Positions 1-8,147 of a DNA stretch of 64,000 nucleotides are shown here, piece after piece. Source of the DNA: Robertkochia sediminum (GTDB lineage: Bacteria; Bacteroidota; Bacteroidia; Flavobacteriales; Flavobacteriaceae); NCBI RefSeq assembly GCF_016786255.1, contig NZ_JADMKT010000077.1, positions 1-64,000 on the forward strand. The letters are read 5' to 3'. Under the pieces are notes generated by a model that saw only the letters and a list, made by a program, of their open reading frames with translations, did not search any database and was not told where the DNA came from. The position numbers and the translations under genes are program-made. Position 1 is the first letter of the stretch. Each line of letters begins with the position of its first letter.

Positions 1-135
1 AACGGTCAGGCTATGGCTCGTGGCGGGCTGTGTTAATGCTGATTCCGACAGCGATGGAGAGCCTGGTTGAGTTCATGAATTTATTATATTTTGGAGTACG
101 AAACTAGCCATGAGCTATAGCCAATGTTGCCCACA
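1..135 (-). other. attC-like recombination element (left end cut by window)
   Basis: Read on the minus strand, it begins 1 base after the cargo gene stop with TGTGGGCAAC (135-126). A 3-base spacer follows, then the arm GGCTATAGCTCATGG (122-108), about 84 central bases, the partner arm CCACGAGCCATAGCC (23-9), a 5-base spacer and GTT at 3-1. The arms pair at 13 of 15 positions and the other two are G-T pairs. The outer AAC/GTT triplets are those conserved in integron attC sites, and the length (about 135 bp) is within the attC range. The outer core is a longer, G/C-rich form rather than the usual RYYYAAC/GTTRRRY. That this is a recombination site is inference from layout; the rest of the last core lies outside the window. 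Confidence 0.65.
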
Positions 136-136
136 G

Positions 137-994
137 TTATATTAAATCAATTTCCCAAATAAGAAATTTACCGAACTCCCATTTCATGACTATTTCTTTT
201 ATTTTCGGATGTTTCTTAAATTTCAAAACGTGCTTAATGTTCTGATTTAGCGTTAACCTCATATTCTCTTCATATTCATTTTCATCATTCAGGTTAACCT
301 TATCAAGTCCCACTATCGATTCTTTTATCAATGAGTAAATTCCTGAATGATCGTTTTCAATTTCATTTCTCCATGAATGTTTAAAGAAAATCACTTCATC
401 ATTTTTATAAACCTCTAATCCAGGTGATAGGATTTGAGATATTATTTCATTATCTGAACTTTGTAAAGAATTGAGTACAGAATTAAATGAAGGAATTTTT
501 TCTGCTTTTGGAGAAGGGAAATAATCATTGTACACTTCACTAATCTTTATACTAGCAAGTCTATTTTCGTTGTTAATTTCGAAGGAGTAATTTGTGCCTT
601 CATATTCTAGCATTTCCCCATATTCTCCGATATTTTTGGCATTAGTTGGCTCACCCAATTTCTTAATCAGTTCCTCTTTGGGCATTCCCATTTTTAAATT
701 TTTGAATGCAGGATCTATAGTAGGATCATCACCATATAATTGTATTGACCATATAATATTCTTATCCCAGTTAGCATATTCAAATATCATATATACAGTA
801 GAATCGGGCTTAACAAGAAAAAGCTCAAATTCAAAACCATCGTCGAATGTTTTTTGTTGTAGTGGTTGATTTAATTCGGTTGTTGGGACCTCTCGAAATT
901 GATTTAATTTGAAGCCATTAAGTTCATTGACTAAGTCCTGAGAATATCCAAAAGTCGAGAACGATATAAGTATTACTAATGCGATTTTTTTCAT
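137..994 (-). CDS. Secreted hypothetical protein, cassette-like cargo
   Basis: About 285 residues. I do not recognise the family. The ATG at 994 is preferred over a TTG 12 bases upstream, because the TTG lies inside the GTTGCCCACA core. The N-terminus (MKKIALVILISFSTFGYSQ) is a clear Sec signal peptide, so the product is exported. The rest is acidic and soluble-looking. A stretch near residues 105-115 (MGMPKEELIKKLGEPTNA) resembles the helix that begins SmpA/BamE-like or DUF4309-like folds, but this is weak. The gene is visibly richer in A+T than everything to its right, and it sits tightly between two GTTGCCCACA cores. That fits a horizontally acquired single-gene cassette, with the upstream recombinase in the same orientation. 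Confidence 0.75.
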   Translation of the reverse strand: MKKIALVILISFSTFGYSQDLVNELNGFKLNQFREVPTTELNQPLQQKTFDDGFEFELFLVKPDSTVYMIFEYANWDKNIIWSIQLYGDDPTIDPAFKNLKMGMPKEELIKKLGEPTNAKNIGEYGEMLEYEGTNYSFEINNENRLASIKISEVYNDYFPSPKAEKIPSFNSVLNSLQSSDNEIISQILSPGLEVYKNDEVIFFKHSWRNEIENDHSGIYSLIKESIVGLDKVNLNDENEYEENMRLTLNQNIKHVLKFKKHPKIKEIVMKWEFGKFLIWEIDLI

Positions 995-997
995 AAT

Positions 998-1095
998 TGT
1001 GGGCAACTTGTTTATATAAACACAAACATGGTTTATATGCCGCCATATTCGTGGGTAATTGTTGGTTTATGTTGTTTATCGAATATAGTTTATAT
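998..1095 (-). other. attI-like region between recombinase and first cassette
   Basis: This 98-bp A+T-rich stretch joins the recombinase stop to the GTTGCCCACA core (minus strand, 1007-998) just before the cargo start codon. It contains a perfect 12-bp palindrome, GTTTATATAAAC (1010-1021). The word GTTTATAT recurs at 1010, 1031 and 1088, and shorter GTTTAT copies occur at 1065 and 1074. Direct repeats beside a crossover core are a feature of integron attI sites, where they bind the integrase. Here that role is inference only. The last repeat overlaps the recombinase stop codon. Confidence 0.4.
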
Positions 1096-2211
1096 AGCTA
1101 AGTCGTCAAAGGGATTTCTTATCTTTTGTAAACTATTGGTGCTAACGTGGGTGTAGATCATTGTGGTCTTCGGATCGTTGTGGCCCAGTAGTTCCTGGAT
1201 GTATCTTACGTCGGTGCCGTTCTCTAAAAGATGAGTGGCGTAGCTGTGCCTTAAGGTGTGGAGGGTGACGTGCTTGGTGATCTGTGTATTACTTACCGCC
1301 TTGATGAGTACCTGCCTGGCGCTGGATTGTGAGTATGCTCCACCATCTCTTCCTTCGATCAAATAGTCTTTAGGCTTATAGGTTGCCATGTATTGCCGCA
1401 TTTTGTCCAGTATACGGTCACCTAAAGGAATAAAGCGGTCCTTTGCACCTTTGGCATGCCTGATGTGAACAAACCTGCGGTCCAGGTCCATATCGTTCAG
1501 GCGTATGTTCAAAGCTTCACCAATACGCAAACCACAGGAGTAGATCAAACTTAACATAAAGCGGTGCTTGCTATTTTTTACGGCCATCAGCAAACTGGCC
1601 ACTTCTGCCTTAGACAATACCTCCGGGAGCCGTTGCGCCTTGCGCGGTCGCTCCAAATGGTGAATGTCCAGCTCCCGACTGTGAAAGCGCATGTAAAATA
1701 ACTTCAATGCACTGATGATCTGACTCTGAAATACCCGGCTATACCCCTTCTCGAGGATGTATCCCTTGTTAAAGTCCTCAACATCGTCATTGGTGATCTC
1801 CTTCGGATCCTTTTCGTGAAAATAGGCAAAGAATACCCGTAGCAATCCCGTATAGGTGTTAATGGTGTTCTTGCTGTAGCGCAATTGCTTCATCCAATGC
1901 ATATAGTCTTCCAGTTCTATTACTACGGTTTCGTGTACCGTTTCCGGAGAAGGGGTAGATGGTGATTCCCTAGTGGTACTGGAAAATCGAAGCTCACTGT
2001 AATTAACATACCATTCTGCAGCCCTGAAATGCTGGAAGATGGCATTGAGATGAAAACGGGAGTAGGGCATAAGGTAACACCGGTGGTCATGCGACCATTG
2101 CAATCCGCAATACCCGGCAATAAGTTGCCTGTACTCGAGATCATTCCTCGCCGGGATACCTATAAATCTGTCGCCTTCCCGCTCTACAGGGAAAAGTGTT
2201 ACCGTTTTCAT
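1090..2211 (-). CDS. Tyrosine recombinase (integrase), cassette-associated
   Basis: 373 residues. The C-terminal half is a phage-integrase catalytic domain with the expected residues: Arg229 (CGLRIGE), Lys257 (KGAKDR), His318 and Arg321 (HTLRHSY), His344 (LLGHND) and nucleophile Tyr353 (TTMIYTH). A SAM-like core-binding domain spans roughly 95-185. It is preceded by an extra N-terminal segment of about 75 residues, rich in aromatics, seen in a Bacteroidota recombinase group. The C-terminus (IRNPFDDL) recalls integron integrases. However, the stretch between the Lys motif and HTLRH is short and lacks the roughly 20-residue extra helix typical of IntI. It is transcribed toward the attI-like region and the cargo, the reverse of the usual integron geometry. 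The recombinase assignment is firm; a role in cassette exchange is inferred. Confidence 0.92.
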   Translation of the reverse strand: MKTVTLFPVEREGDRFIGIPARNDLEYRQLIAGYCGLQWSHDHRCYLMPYSRFHLNAIFQHFRAAEWYVNYSELRFSSTTRESPSTPSPETVHETVVIELEDYMHWMKQLRYSKNTINTYTGLLRVFFAYFHEKDPKEITNDDVEDFNKGYILEKGYSRVFQSQIISALKLFYMRFHSRELDIHHLERPRKAQRLPEVLSKAEVASLLMAVKNSKHRFMLSLIYSCGLRIGEALNIRLNDMDLDRRFVHIRHAKGAKDRFIPLGDRILDKMRQYMATYKPKDYLIEGRDGGAYSQSSARQVLIKAVSNTQITKHVTLHTLRHSYATHLLENGTDVRYIQELLGHNDPKTTMIYTHVSTNSLQKIRNPFDDLAI

Positions 2212-2274
2212 GATGCTTTTGACTTCCTATAAATATAGAAAAAATTCTACACATTAAGGAGGTAGCCAGGTAAA

Positions 2275-2345
2275 CGGGGAAGTGGGGAAGTGGGGAAGTG
2301 GGGAAGTGGGGAAGTGGGGAAGTGGGGAAGTAGGAAGGTGGGGAA
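2275..2345. repeat. 8-bp G-rich tandem repeat (GGGGAAGT)n
   Basis: About seven near-perfect copies of GGGGAAGT followed by two degenerate ones, lying between the recombinase start region and the fadE terminator. Runs of four G separated by four bases could form a G-quadruplex on the plus strand. A related tract with GGG runs occurs after the cls gene at 31953-32071. There is no coding function. Confidence 0.95.
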
Positions 2346-2346
2346 T

Positions 2347-2373
2347 AAAAAAACCGTCCGGTTTCCCGGACGG
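2347..2373 (-). terminator. Rho-independent terminator of the fadNAE operon
   Basis: Perfect 8-bp stem CCGTCCGG/CCGGACGG with a TTTC loop. On the minus strand it is followed by a run of T (A-run at 2347-2353). It lies 55 bases past the fadE stop. Confidence 0.9.
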
Positions 2374-2427
2374 CTTCTCAACAAACAACTAAATTCTAAA
2401 ACCCTATATCAAGAGTAAAAAAGGGAA

Positions 2428-4230
2428 TTAAAAACAAAATTTATTTTCGGCCGTTACTTTTTCGGCAATGATATTTCTAAGTGCGATCACGTTTGGCAGA
2501 TTCGTATACTTGGTGAAACGCTTAAGTCCCATAAGCATCATACGCTGCTCGTCGCCTTCGCTGATCTCGGCAATACCTTCCTTAGCACTGGTGTTGATCT
2601 TTTCAACAGCATTGTACAGGTATAGCTTGGCCATGGCGATCTGCTCTTTCTGACTTTCCTCTCCAAAACGCTTGGCGTTCTTTTCGGTTCTCAGAATCGC
2701 CGATTCTGCCATATACACTTCGATAAGGATATCGGCTGCTGCCATTAACAATTGCTGGTGCTCTTCCAATTGCGGACCGTACTTCTGTACTCCGGCTCCG
2801 GCTACCATCAGGAAGACCTTCTTAAGCTTGGCAAGCATTTCTTTTTCCTCTGCGAACAGTTCAGAATAGTCTGGCGTATCGAATGATGGAATGCTCATAA
2901 GCTCTTCCTGTACGGCCATAGCCGGCCCAAGAAGATCTACGTGCCCCTTCATCGCTTTTTTGATCAGCATACCTACCGCAAGCATCCTGTTGATCTCATT
3001 GGTACCCTCGTAGATCCTTGAGATACGGGCGTCTCTCCAGGCGGCTTCCATAGGCGTATCTGCAGAGAATCCCATTCCTCCGAAGATCTGGATCCCCTCG
3101 TCGGTGATCATCTGGCAGTCTTCTGATACGGCTACCTTCAGGATCGAACACTCAATAGCGTATTCTTCCACTCCTTTAAGCTCTGCTTCAGAATGTGAAT
3201 TTCCTTCTTCCTTACGCATCGCAATGCGATCTTCGATATCCTTTGCAGCACGGTAGCTGGCACTTTCATCGACATAGGCGTTGGTCACCATATCAGCGAT
3301 CTTAGCCTTGATGGCTCCGAACTTGGCGATCGGCGTTTTGAACTGTACACGCTCGTTGGCGTATTTTACCGCCTCAGTGATCACCCTTCTTTCGGCATCA
3401 AGACAAGCCGCAGCCAGCTTGATACGTCCTACGTTAAGGGCGTTCATCGCGATCTTGAATCCGTTGCCTCTTTCAGAAAGCATGTTCTCTACCGGAACCT
3501 TGGTCTCGTTAAAGAATACCTGGCGGGTAGAAGAGGAGTGTATACCCAGCTTCTTTTCTTCATCACCAAGAGTGATCCCGTTCTCCGGATCGTTCTCTAC
3601 GATGAAACCTGTAATGTTCTTGTCGTCTTCAATACGGGCAAAAACAATAAACAAGTTGGCGAATCCCGCATTGGAGATCCACATTTTTTGTCCGCTTATC
3701 AGGTAGTGCGATCCATCTTCGGATAGCACGGCTTTTGTTTTCCCGCTGTTCGCGTCAGATCCTGCTCCCGGTTCTGTAAGACAGTAAGCGCCAAACCACT
3801 CCCCGGTAGCGAGCTTAGGAACGTATTTTTTCTTTTGCTCATCGGTACCGTACATCACGATCGGCATGGTTCCGATCCCGGTATGGGCACCAAAGGCGGT
3901 GGCTAAACTTCCGGTTGCACCCGAAATATAGTCACATACCAGCATCGTGGTCACGAAACTCATTCCGAGTCCGTCGTATTCTTCAGGAACAGCAATACCC
4001 AGTAACCCGAGCTCTGCTGCTTTACGCATTACCTCTTCGGTAAAGGCGTAGTCTTTCTTTTCAAAACGTTCCTTGTGAGGCCATACCTCACGGTCTACGA
4101 ATTCTTTTACCGACTCCTTCATCATGTTCTGCTCCTCGGTAAAGTCCTCCGGGGTGAACACGTTCTCAGCCTTGGTTTCCTTTACGAGGAACTGGCCGCC
4201 ACGGGTGAGTTCTTTTTTTAGCGTTTCCAT
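2428..4230 (-). CDS. fadE: Acyl-CoA dehydrogenase, FadE type of fadNAE operons
   Basis: 600 residues, matching the long (about 590-600 residue) acyl-CoA dehydrogenases of fadNAE operons. It catalyses the FAD-dependent first step of beta-oxidation. An N-terminal helical domain is followed by the family signature AYCLTEPGAGSDA and the substrate-domain motif GQKMWISNAG. The C-terminal helical domain carries QIFGGMGF and RISRIYEGTNEI, where the Glu is the likely catalytic base. About 170 further residues form the extra C-terminal helical domain of the very-long-chain group. It is the last gene of the operon after fadA and is followed by a strong terminator. The 226-bp spacer to fadA is filled by short tandem repeats. 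Confidence 0.95.
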   Translation of the reverse strand: METLKKELTRGGQFLVKETKAENVFTPEDFTEEQNMMKESVKEFVDREVWPHKERFEKKDYAFTEEVMRKAAELGLLGIAVPEEYDGLGMSFVTTMLVCDYISGATGSLATAFGAHTGIGTMPIVMYGTDEQKKKYVPKLATGEWFGAYCLTEPGAGSDANSGKTKAVLSEDGSHYLISGQKMWISNAGFANLFIVFARIEDDKNITGFIVENDPENGITLGDEEKKLGIHSSSTRQVFFNETKVPVENMLSERGNGFKIAMNALNVGRIKLAAACLDAERRVITEAVKYANERVQFKTPIAKFGAIKAKIADMVTNAYVDESASYRAAKDIEDRIAMRKEEGNSHSEAELKGVEEYAIECSILKVAVSEDCQMITDEGIQIFGGMGFSADTPMEAAWRDARISRIYEGTNEINRMLAVGMLIKKAMKGHVDLLGPAMAVQEELMSIPSFDTPDYSELFAEEKEMLAKLKKVFLMVAGAGVQKYGPQLEEHQQLLMAAADILIEVYMAESAILRTEKNAKRFGEESQKEQIAMAKLYLYNAVEKINTSAKEGIAEISEGDEQRMMLMGLKRFTKYTNLPNVIALRNIIAEKVTAENKFCF

Positions 4231-4358
4231 ATCTTAATGTTTGGTTTAATCGATAGTTTCTTTTCTTTTTCTAATAGCTTGCCAGAGTGCAAGTGTGAGA
4301 TAGATTCGCTTGTGATCGATGTGGTCTGGTGACCTTGTATTTCTACGTTCTCGATGTC

Positions 4359-4455
<97 letters not shown>

Positions 4456-4456
4456 C

Positions 4457-5647
4457 CTAACTCAGGAATTCGTAAACTCCCGCAGCGCCTTGCCCGGTTC
4501 CCACACACATGGTCACCATACCGTACTTGCTGTCTCTTCGGCGCATTTCGTCAAAGAGTTGTACAGAGAGTTTGGCTCCGGTACATCCCAGTGGGTGGCC
4601 CAATGCAATGGCTCCTCCGTTCACGTTCACGATGTCGGGGTTAAGTCCGAGTTCGCGAATTACGGCAAGCGACTGCGAAGCAAAGGCTTCGTTAAGCTCC
4701 ACGAGGTCGAGCTGGTCTTGCTTGAGTCCGGCCTGTGCCAAAGCTTTTGGAATGGCTTTTACCGGTCCGATTCCCATGATACGAGGCTCCACACCTACAG
4801 CGGCATAAGATACCAGTCGTGCGATAGGCTCCAGGTTGAGCTCCTTGACCATTTCTTCGCTCATGACCAGGGCAAAGGCGGCTCCATCACTCATCTGTGA
4901 AGAGTTTCCGGCTGTAACGCTACCTCCCTGGGCAAATACCGGACGTAAACGGTTAAGGGCGGCCATATTGGTGTCGGCACGTGGCCCCTCGTCTTGTTTT
5001 ACGGTATAATTGCGGGTTTCTTTCTTACTGTTGGCATTTACAAAGGTCTCTTCGATATCGATCGGAACGATCTGGTCGTTGAATTTCCCTTCTTCGAGGG
5101 CCTTAAGGGCCTTCATATGTGAATTGAAGGCGAACTCGTCCTGGTCGTCTCTCGATACCTTGAACTGGTTGGCAACGGCCTCTGCAGTGAGTCCCATGCC
5201 CCAGTAGTAATCTTCATTTCCTTCCTTGGCTACCTTATAGTCGGGTACAGGCTTGTATCCTCCCATCGGAATGTAACTCATGCTCTCTGCACCACCGGCA
5301 ATAATACAATCGGCCATTCCCGACTGGATCTTGGCGGTGGCCATGGCAATGGTTTCGAGTCCGGAAGCACAGTAACGGTTCACGGTTACTCCGGGTACCT
5401 CTTCGGTCTTCAATCCCATAAGGGAGATCAGACGCCCCATATTGAGCCCTTGCTCGGCCTCCGGCATGGCGTTCCCCACGATCACATCATCGATGCGGTT
5501 CTTATCGAGGGCAGGTACCTGTTGCATCAGGTATTCAATGGTCTCTGCGGCCAGCTCATCCGGACGCTTGAACCTGAACAATCCTCTTGGGGCCTTCCCA
5601 ACAGCTGTTCTGTAAGCTTTAACAATATATGCGGTTCTTGTTTTCAT
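4457..5647 (-). CDS. fadA: Acetyl-CoA C-acyltransferase (3-ketoacyl-CoA thiolase)
   Basis: 396 residues, the normal thiolase length. It cleaves 3-ketoacyl-CoA with CoA to give acetyl-CoA and a shortened acyl-CoA, the last step of beta-oxidation. The acyl-accepting Cys93 lies in VNRYCASGLETI. The second-half motifs NEAFASQS, GGAIALGHPLGCTGAK (His350) and CVGTGQG (Cys381) supply the remaining catalytic residues. It sits between fadN and fadE as in the Bacillus subtilis fadNAE operon. The 73-bp spacer from fadN contains a degenerate CGATTCTCGATT repeat. Confidence 0.96.
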   Translation of the reverse strand: MKTRTAYIVKAYRTAVGKAPRGLFRFKRPDELAAETIEYLMQQVPALDKNRIDDVIVGNAMPEAEQGLNMGRLISLMGLKTEEVPGVTVNRYCASGLETIAMATAKIQSGMADCIIAGGAESMSYIPMGGYKPVPDYKVAKEGNEDYYWGMGLTAEAVANQFKVSRDDQDEFAFNSHMKALKALEEGKFNDQIVPIDIEETFVNANSKKETRNYTVKQDEGPRADTNMAALNRLRPVFAQGGSVTAGNSSQMSDGAAFALVMSEEMVKELNLEPIARLVSYAAVGVEPRIMGIGPVKAIPKALAQAGLKQDQLDLVELNEAFASQSLAVIRELGLNPDIVNVNGGAIALGHPLGCTGAKLSVQLFDEMRRRDSKYGMVTMCVGTGQGAAGVYEFLS

Positions 5648-5680
5648 TGTCTTTGATTTTGAATTCGGTTGTGATGTTGT

Positions 5681-5720
5681 TCAACTCTCGATTCTCGATT
5701 CACGATTCTCGACTCACGAT
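5681..5720. repeat. Degenerate 9-bp repeat (GATTCTCGA-like) after the fadN stop
   Basis: Four or five imperfect copies of ATTCTCGATTC / ACGATTCTCGACTC lie between the fadN stop and the fadA start. The same words recur at 33400 and 54500, so this belongs to the dispersed intergenic repeat family of the window. Confidence 0.75.
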
Positions 5721-8126
5721 CTAATTACGTAAAGGTTTTCCCGTTTTCAACATATGCTGAATACGTTCAAGCGTCTTGCGCTCGGTACAGAGCGAAAGGA
5801 AGGCTTCTCTTTCCAGATCGAGCAGGTATTGCTCGCTTACGTAGTTAGGCTCTGAAAGGTCACCTCCGGCCATTACATAAGCCAGTTTGTTGGCGATCTT
5901 CTTATCGTGCTCGGAGATGTATTTACCGGCTTCCATCGAATCGGTTCCTACCAGGAACATTCCCAATGCCTGCTTTCCGAGTACCTTGATGTCCTTGCGC
6001 TTAGGCGGCTGGGTGTATCCGGCCTCCGCCATAAGCAGGGCGTGCTTTTTAGCTTCGGCAAGCTGACGGTCTTTATTGACTACCACCACATCTTTGCCGG
6101 GCTGCATGATACCCAGGTCAAAGGCTTCGTAAGCCGAGGTCGATACCTTGGCCATCCCGATGTTCAGGAAGTATTCTCTGAGTACGTTGAGTTCTACGTC
6201 GTCTTTTCTAAAAGTGTCTGCAGCTCTCAGGGCCATTTCCTTAGACCCTCCACCGCCGGGGATCACCCCAACACCGAATTCCACGAGTCCCATATAGGTC
6301 TCTGCAGCAGCTACGACCTTATCGGCATGAAGCGAAAGCTCGCAACCTCCACCCAGGGTCATGCCGTGAGGGGCAGAAATGGTAGGGATGGCCGAATAAC
6401 GCATACGCATCATCGTATCCTGGAACATTCTAATGGCCATGTTCAGCTCATCGTATTCCTGCTCTACAGCCATCATAAAGATCATTCCGATATTGGCACC
6501 CACAGAGAAGTTAGCTCCCTGGTTACCGACAACCAGTCCCTGGAAGTCTTTTTCGGCCAGGTCGATCCCTTTGTTGATCCCTGCCAGCACGTCTCCACCA
6601 ATGGTGTTCATCTTGCTGCGGAATTCAACGTTGAGAATTCCATCGCCGAGATCTTCGATAACCACGCCGCTGTTCTTCCATACCTCGTTCGACTTTCTGA
6701 TGTTGTCGAGAATGATGAAGGCGTCTTGTCCTGGTTTCTTGATATGTTTCTTTTGTGGTATGTCGTAATAATGAGTGGCTCCGTCTTTTACACTGTAGAA
6801 CGAGGTGATTCCTGCTTCCAACATTTCGTTAACCCAAGCAGCAGGTTCCATTCCCTGGTCTTTCATGAGCTTAACCCCTTTTTCAACACCAATGGCATCC
6901 CAGATCTCGAACGGACCATTCTCCCATCCGAATCCGGCCTTCATGGCGTCGTCTATGCGGTAGAGCTCGTCTGAGATCTCCGGGATCCTGTTCTGCACGT
7001 ATGCGAACATGGCGCCAAAGTTCTTGCGGTAGAATTCACCGGCCTTGTCTTTTCCGCCTACCAGTACCGGAAAACGGTCGATCACATTGTCAATGGTCTT
7101 GGTGAGTTCCAGGGTACCGAAGGAAGCTCTTTTCTTGGCGCGGTATTCCATGGTGTTCAGGTCGAGGGAAAGGATCTCGCTCTTACCATTGTCACCTTTT
7201 ACCTTTTTATAGAATCCCTGGCCGGTCTTGCTACCGAGCCATTTGTTCTCCATCATGGTCTTTATAAAGTCCGGAAGTTTGAACAGGTCGTGTGCTTCGT
7301 CTTCCTTACAGTTGTCATAGATCCCGTTGGCTACGTGCACGAGGGTGTCGAGGCCAACCACATCTACGGTACGGAAGGTGGCCGATTTAGGACGGCCGAT
7401 CACCGGACCGGTAAGTTTATCTACTTCTTCTACGGTAAGGCCAAGTTCTTTTACCTGGTGGAAAAGACTCTGGATCCCGAAGATCCCGATACGGTTTCCG
7501 ATAAAAGCCGGGGTATCTTTGGCCATAACAGAGGTCTTCCCAAGAAACTTATCACCGTACTCCATAAGGAAGTCGGTTACCTCCTGTTTGCAATCAGGTC
7601 CGGGAACCACCTCAAAGAGTTTGAGGTAACGCGGCGGATTAAAAAAATGGGTAATGGCGAAGTGCTGACGGAAGTCTTCACTACGACCTTTATTCATAAA
7701 GCCTATCGGTATTCCTGAAGTATTGGAAGTGATCAGGGTACCCGGCTTACGGTATTTTTCGATCTTTTCGAAAACCTGTTGTTTGATGTCCAGACGTTCA
7801 ACCACCACCTCGATGATCCAGTCTACATCGGCAATCTTCTTCAGGTCCTCGTCCATATTACCCGTGGTAATACGGCTCGCGAATTTCTGGTTGTAAATAG
7901 GGGAGGGCTTCGATTTTAAAGCCGCTTTGAGATTGTCGTTAACGATACGGTTCTTAACCGCCGGGTGGTCAAGGCTCAGGCCTTTTTTCTTTTCAGCATC
8001 ATTAAGTTCGCCGGGTGCGATGTCAAGTAGTAATACCTCGGCACCGATATTGGCAAAATGGCAGGCAATACCGCTTCCCATAATTCCGGAACCGATCACT
8101 GCTACTTTTCTAATTCGTCGTTTCAT
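5721..8126 (-). CDS. fadN: 3-hydroxyacyl-CoA dehydrogenase / enoyl-CoA hydratase
   Basis: 801 residues, bifunctional. It hydrates enoyl-CoA and oxidises the resulting 3-hydroxyacyl-CoA with NAD. Domain order is dehydrogenase first: the Rossmann motif is VIGSGIMGSG near residue 10 and the catalytic His lies in ITHFFNPPRY. The crotonase domain follows in the C-terminal part, with GMTLGGGCELSLHAD and GVGVIPGGGGSKEMALR. This order is opposite to E. coli FadB and matches B. subtilis FadN (about 790 residues). With fadA and fadE downstream it forms a complete beta-oxidation spiral. It starts 21 bp after the MarR gene, so the two are almost certainly co-transcribed. Confidence 0.96.
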   Translation of the reverse strand: MKRRIRKVAVIGSGIMGSGIACHFANIGAEVLLLDIAPGELNDAEKKKGLSLDHPAVKNRIVNDNLKAALKSKPSPIYNQKFASRITTGNMDEDLKKIADVDWIIEVVVERLDIKQQVFEKIEKYRKPGTLITSNTSGIPIGFMNKGRSEDFRQHFAITHFFNPPRYLKLFEVVPGPDCKQEVTDFLMEYGDKFLGKTSVMAKDTPAFIGNRIGIFGIQSLFHQVKELGLTVEEVDKLTGPVIGRPKSATFRTVDVVGLDTLVHVANGIYDNCKEDEAHDLFKLPDFIKTMMENKWLGSKTGQGFYKKVKGDNGKSEILSLDLNTMEYRAKKRASFGTLELTKTIDNVIDRFPVLVGGKDKAGEFYRKNFGAMFAYVQNRIPEISDELYRIDDAMKAGFGWENGPFEIWDAIGVEKGVKLMKDQGMEPAAWVNEMLEAGITSFYSVKDGATHYYDIPQKKHIKKPGQDAFIILDNIRKSNEVWKNSGVVIEDLGDGILNVEFRSKMNTIGGDVLAGINKGIDLAEKDFQGLVVGNQGANFSVGANIGMIFMMAVEQEYDELNMAIRMFQDTMMRMRYSAIPTISAPHGMTLGGGCELSLHADKVVAAAETYMGLVEFGVGVIPGGGGSKEMALRAADTFRKDDVELNVLREYFLNIGMAKVSTSAYEAFDLGIMQPGKDVVVVNKDRQLAEAKKHALLMAEAGYTQPPKRKDIKVLGKQALGMFLVGTDSMEAGKYISEHDKKIANKLAYVMAGGDLSEPNYVSEQYLLDLEREAFLSLCTERKTLERIQHMLKTGKPLRN

Positions 8127-8147
8127 GTGGTTGATAATGAATTATTT

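Noticed and set aside
126-1007. Inverted GTTGCCCACA copies around the cargo gene read as ends of an insertion sequence or MITE
   Set aside because: There is no transposase inside, no target duplication is visible, and the left copy is part of a larger nested inverted repeat. The pattern fits attC-like cores better.
5907-6974. 355-codon plus-strand frame inside fadN
   Set aside because: It is fully antisense to a clear bifunctional enzyme and has no recognisable domain; such long shadow frames are common opposite biased codons.
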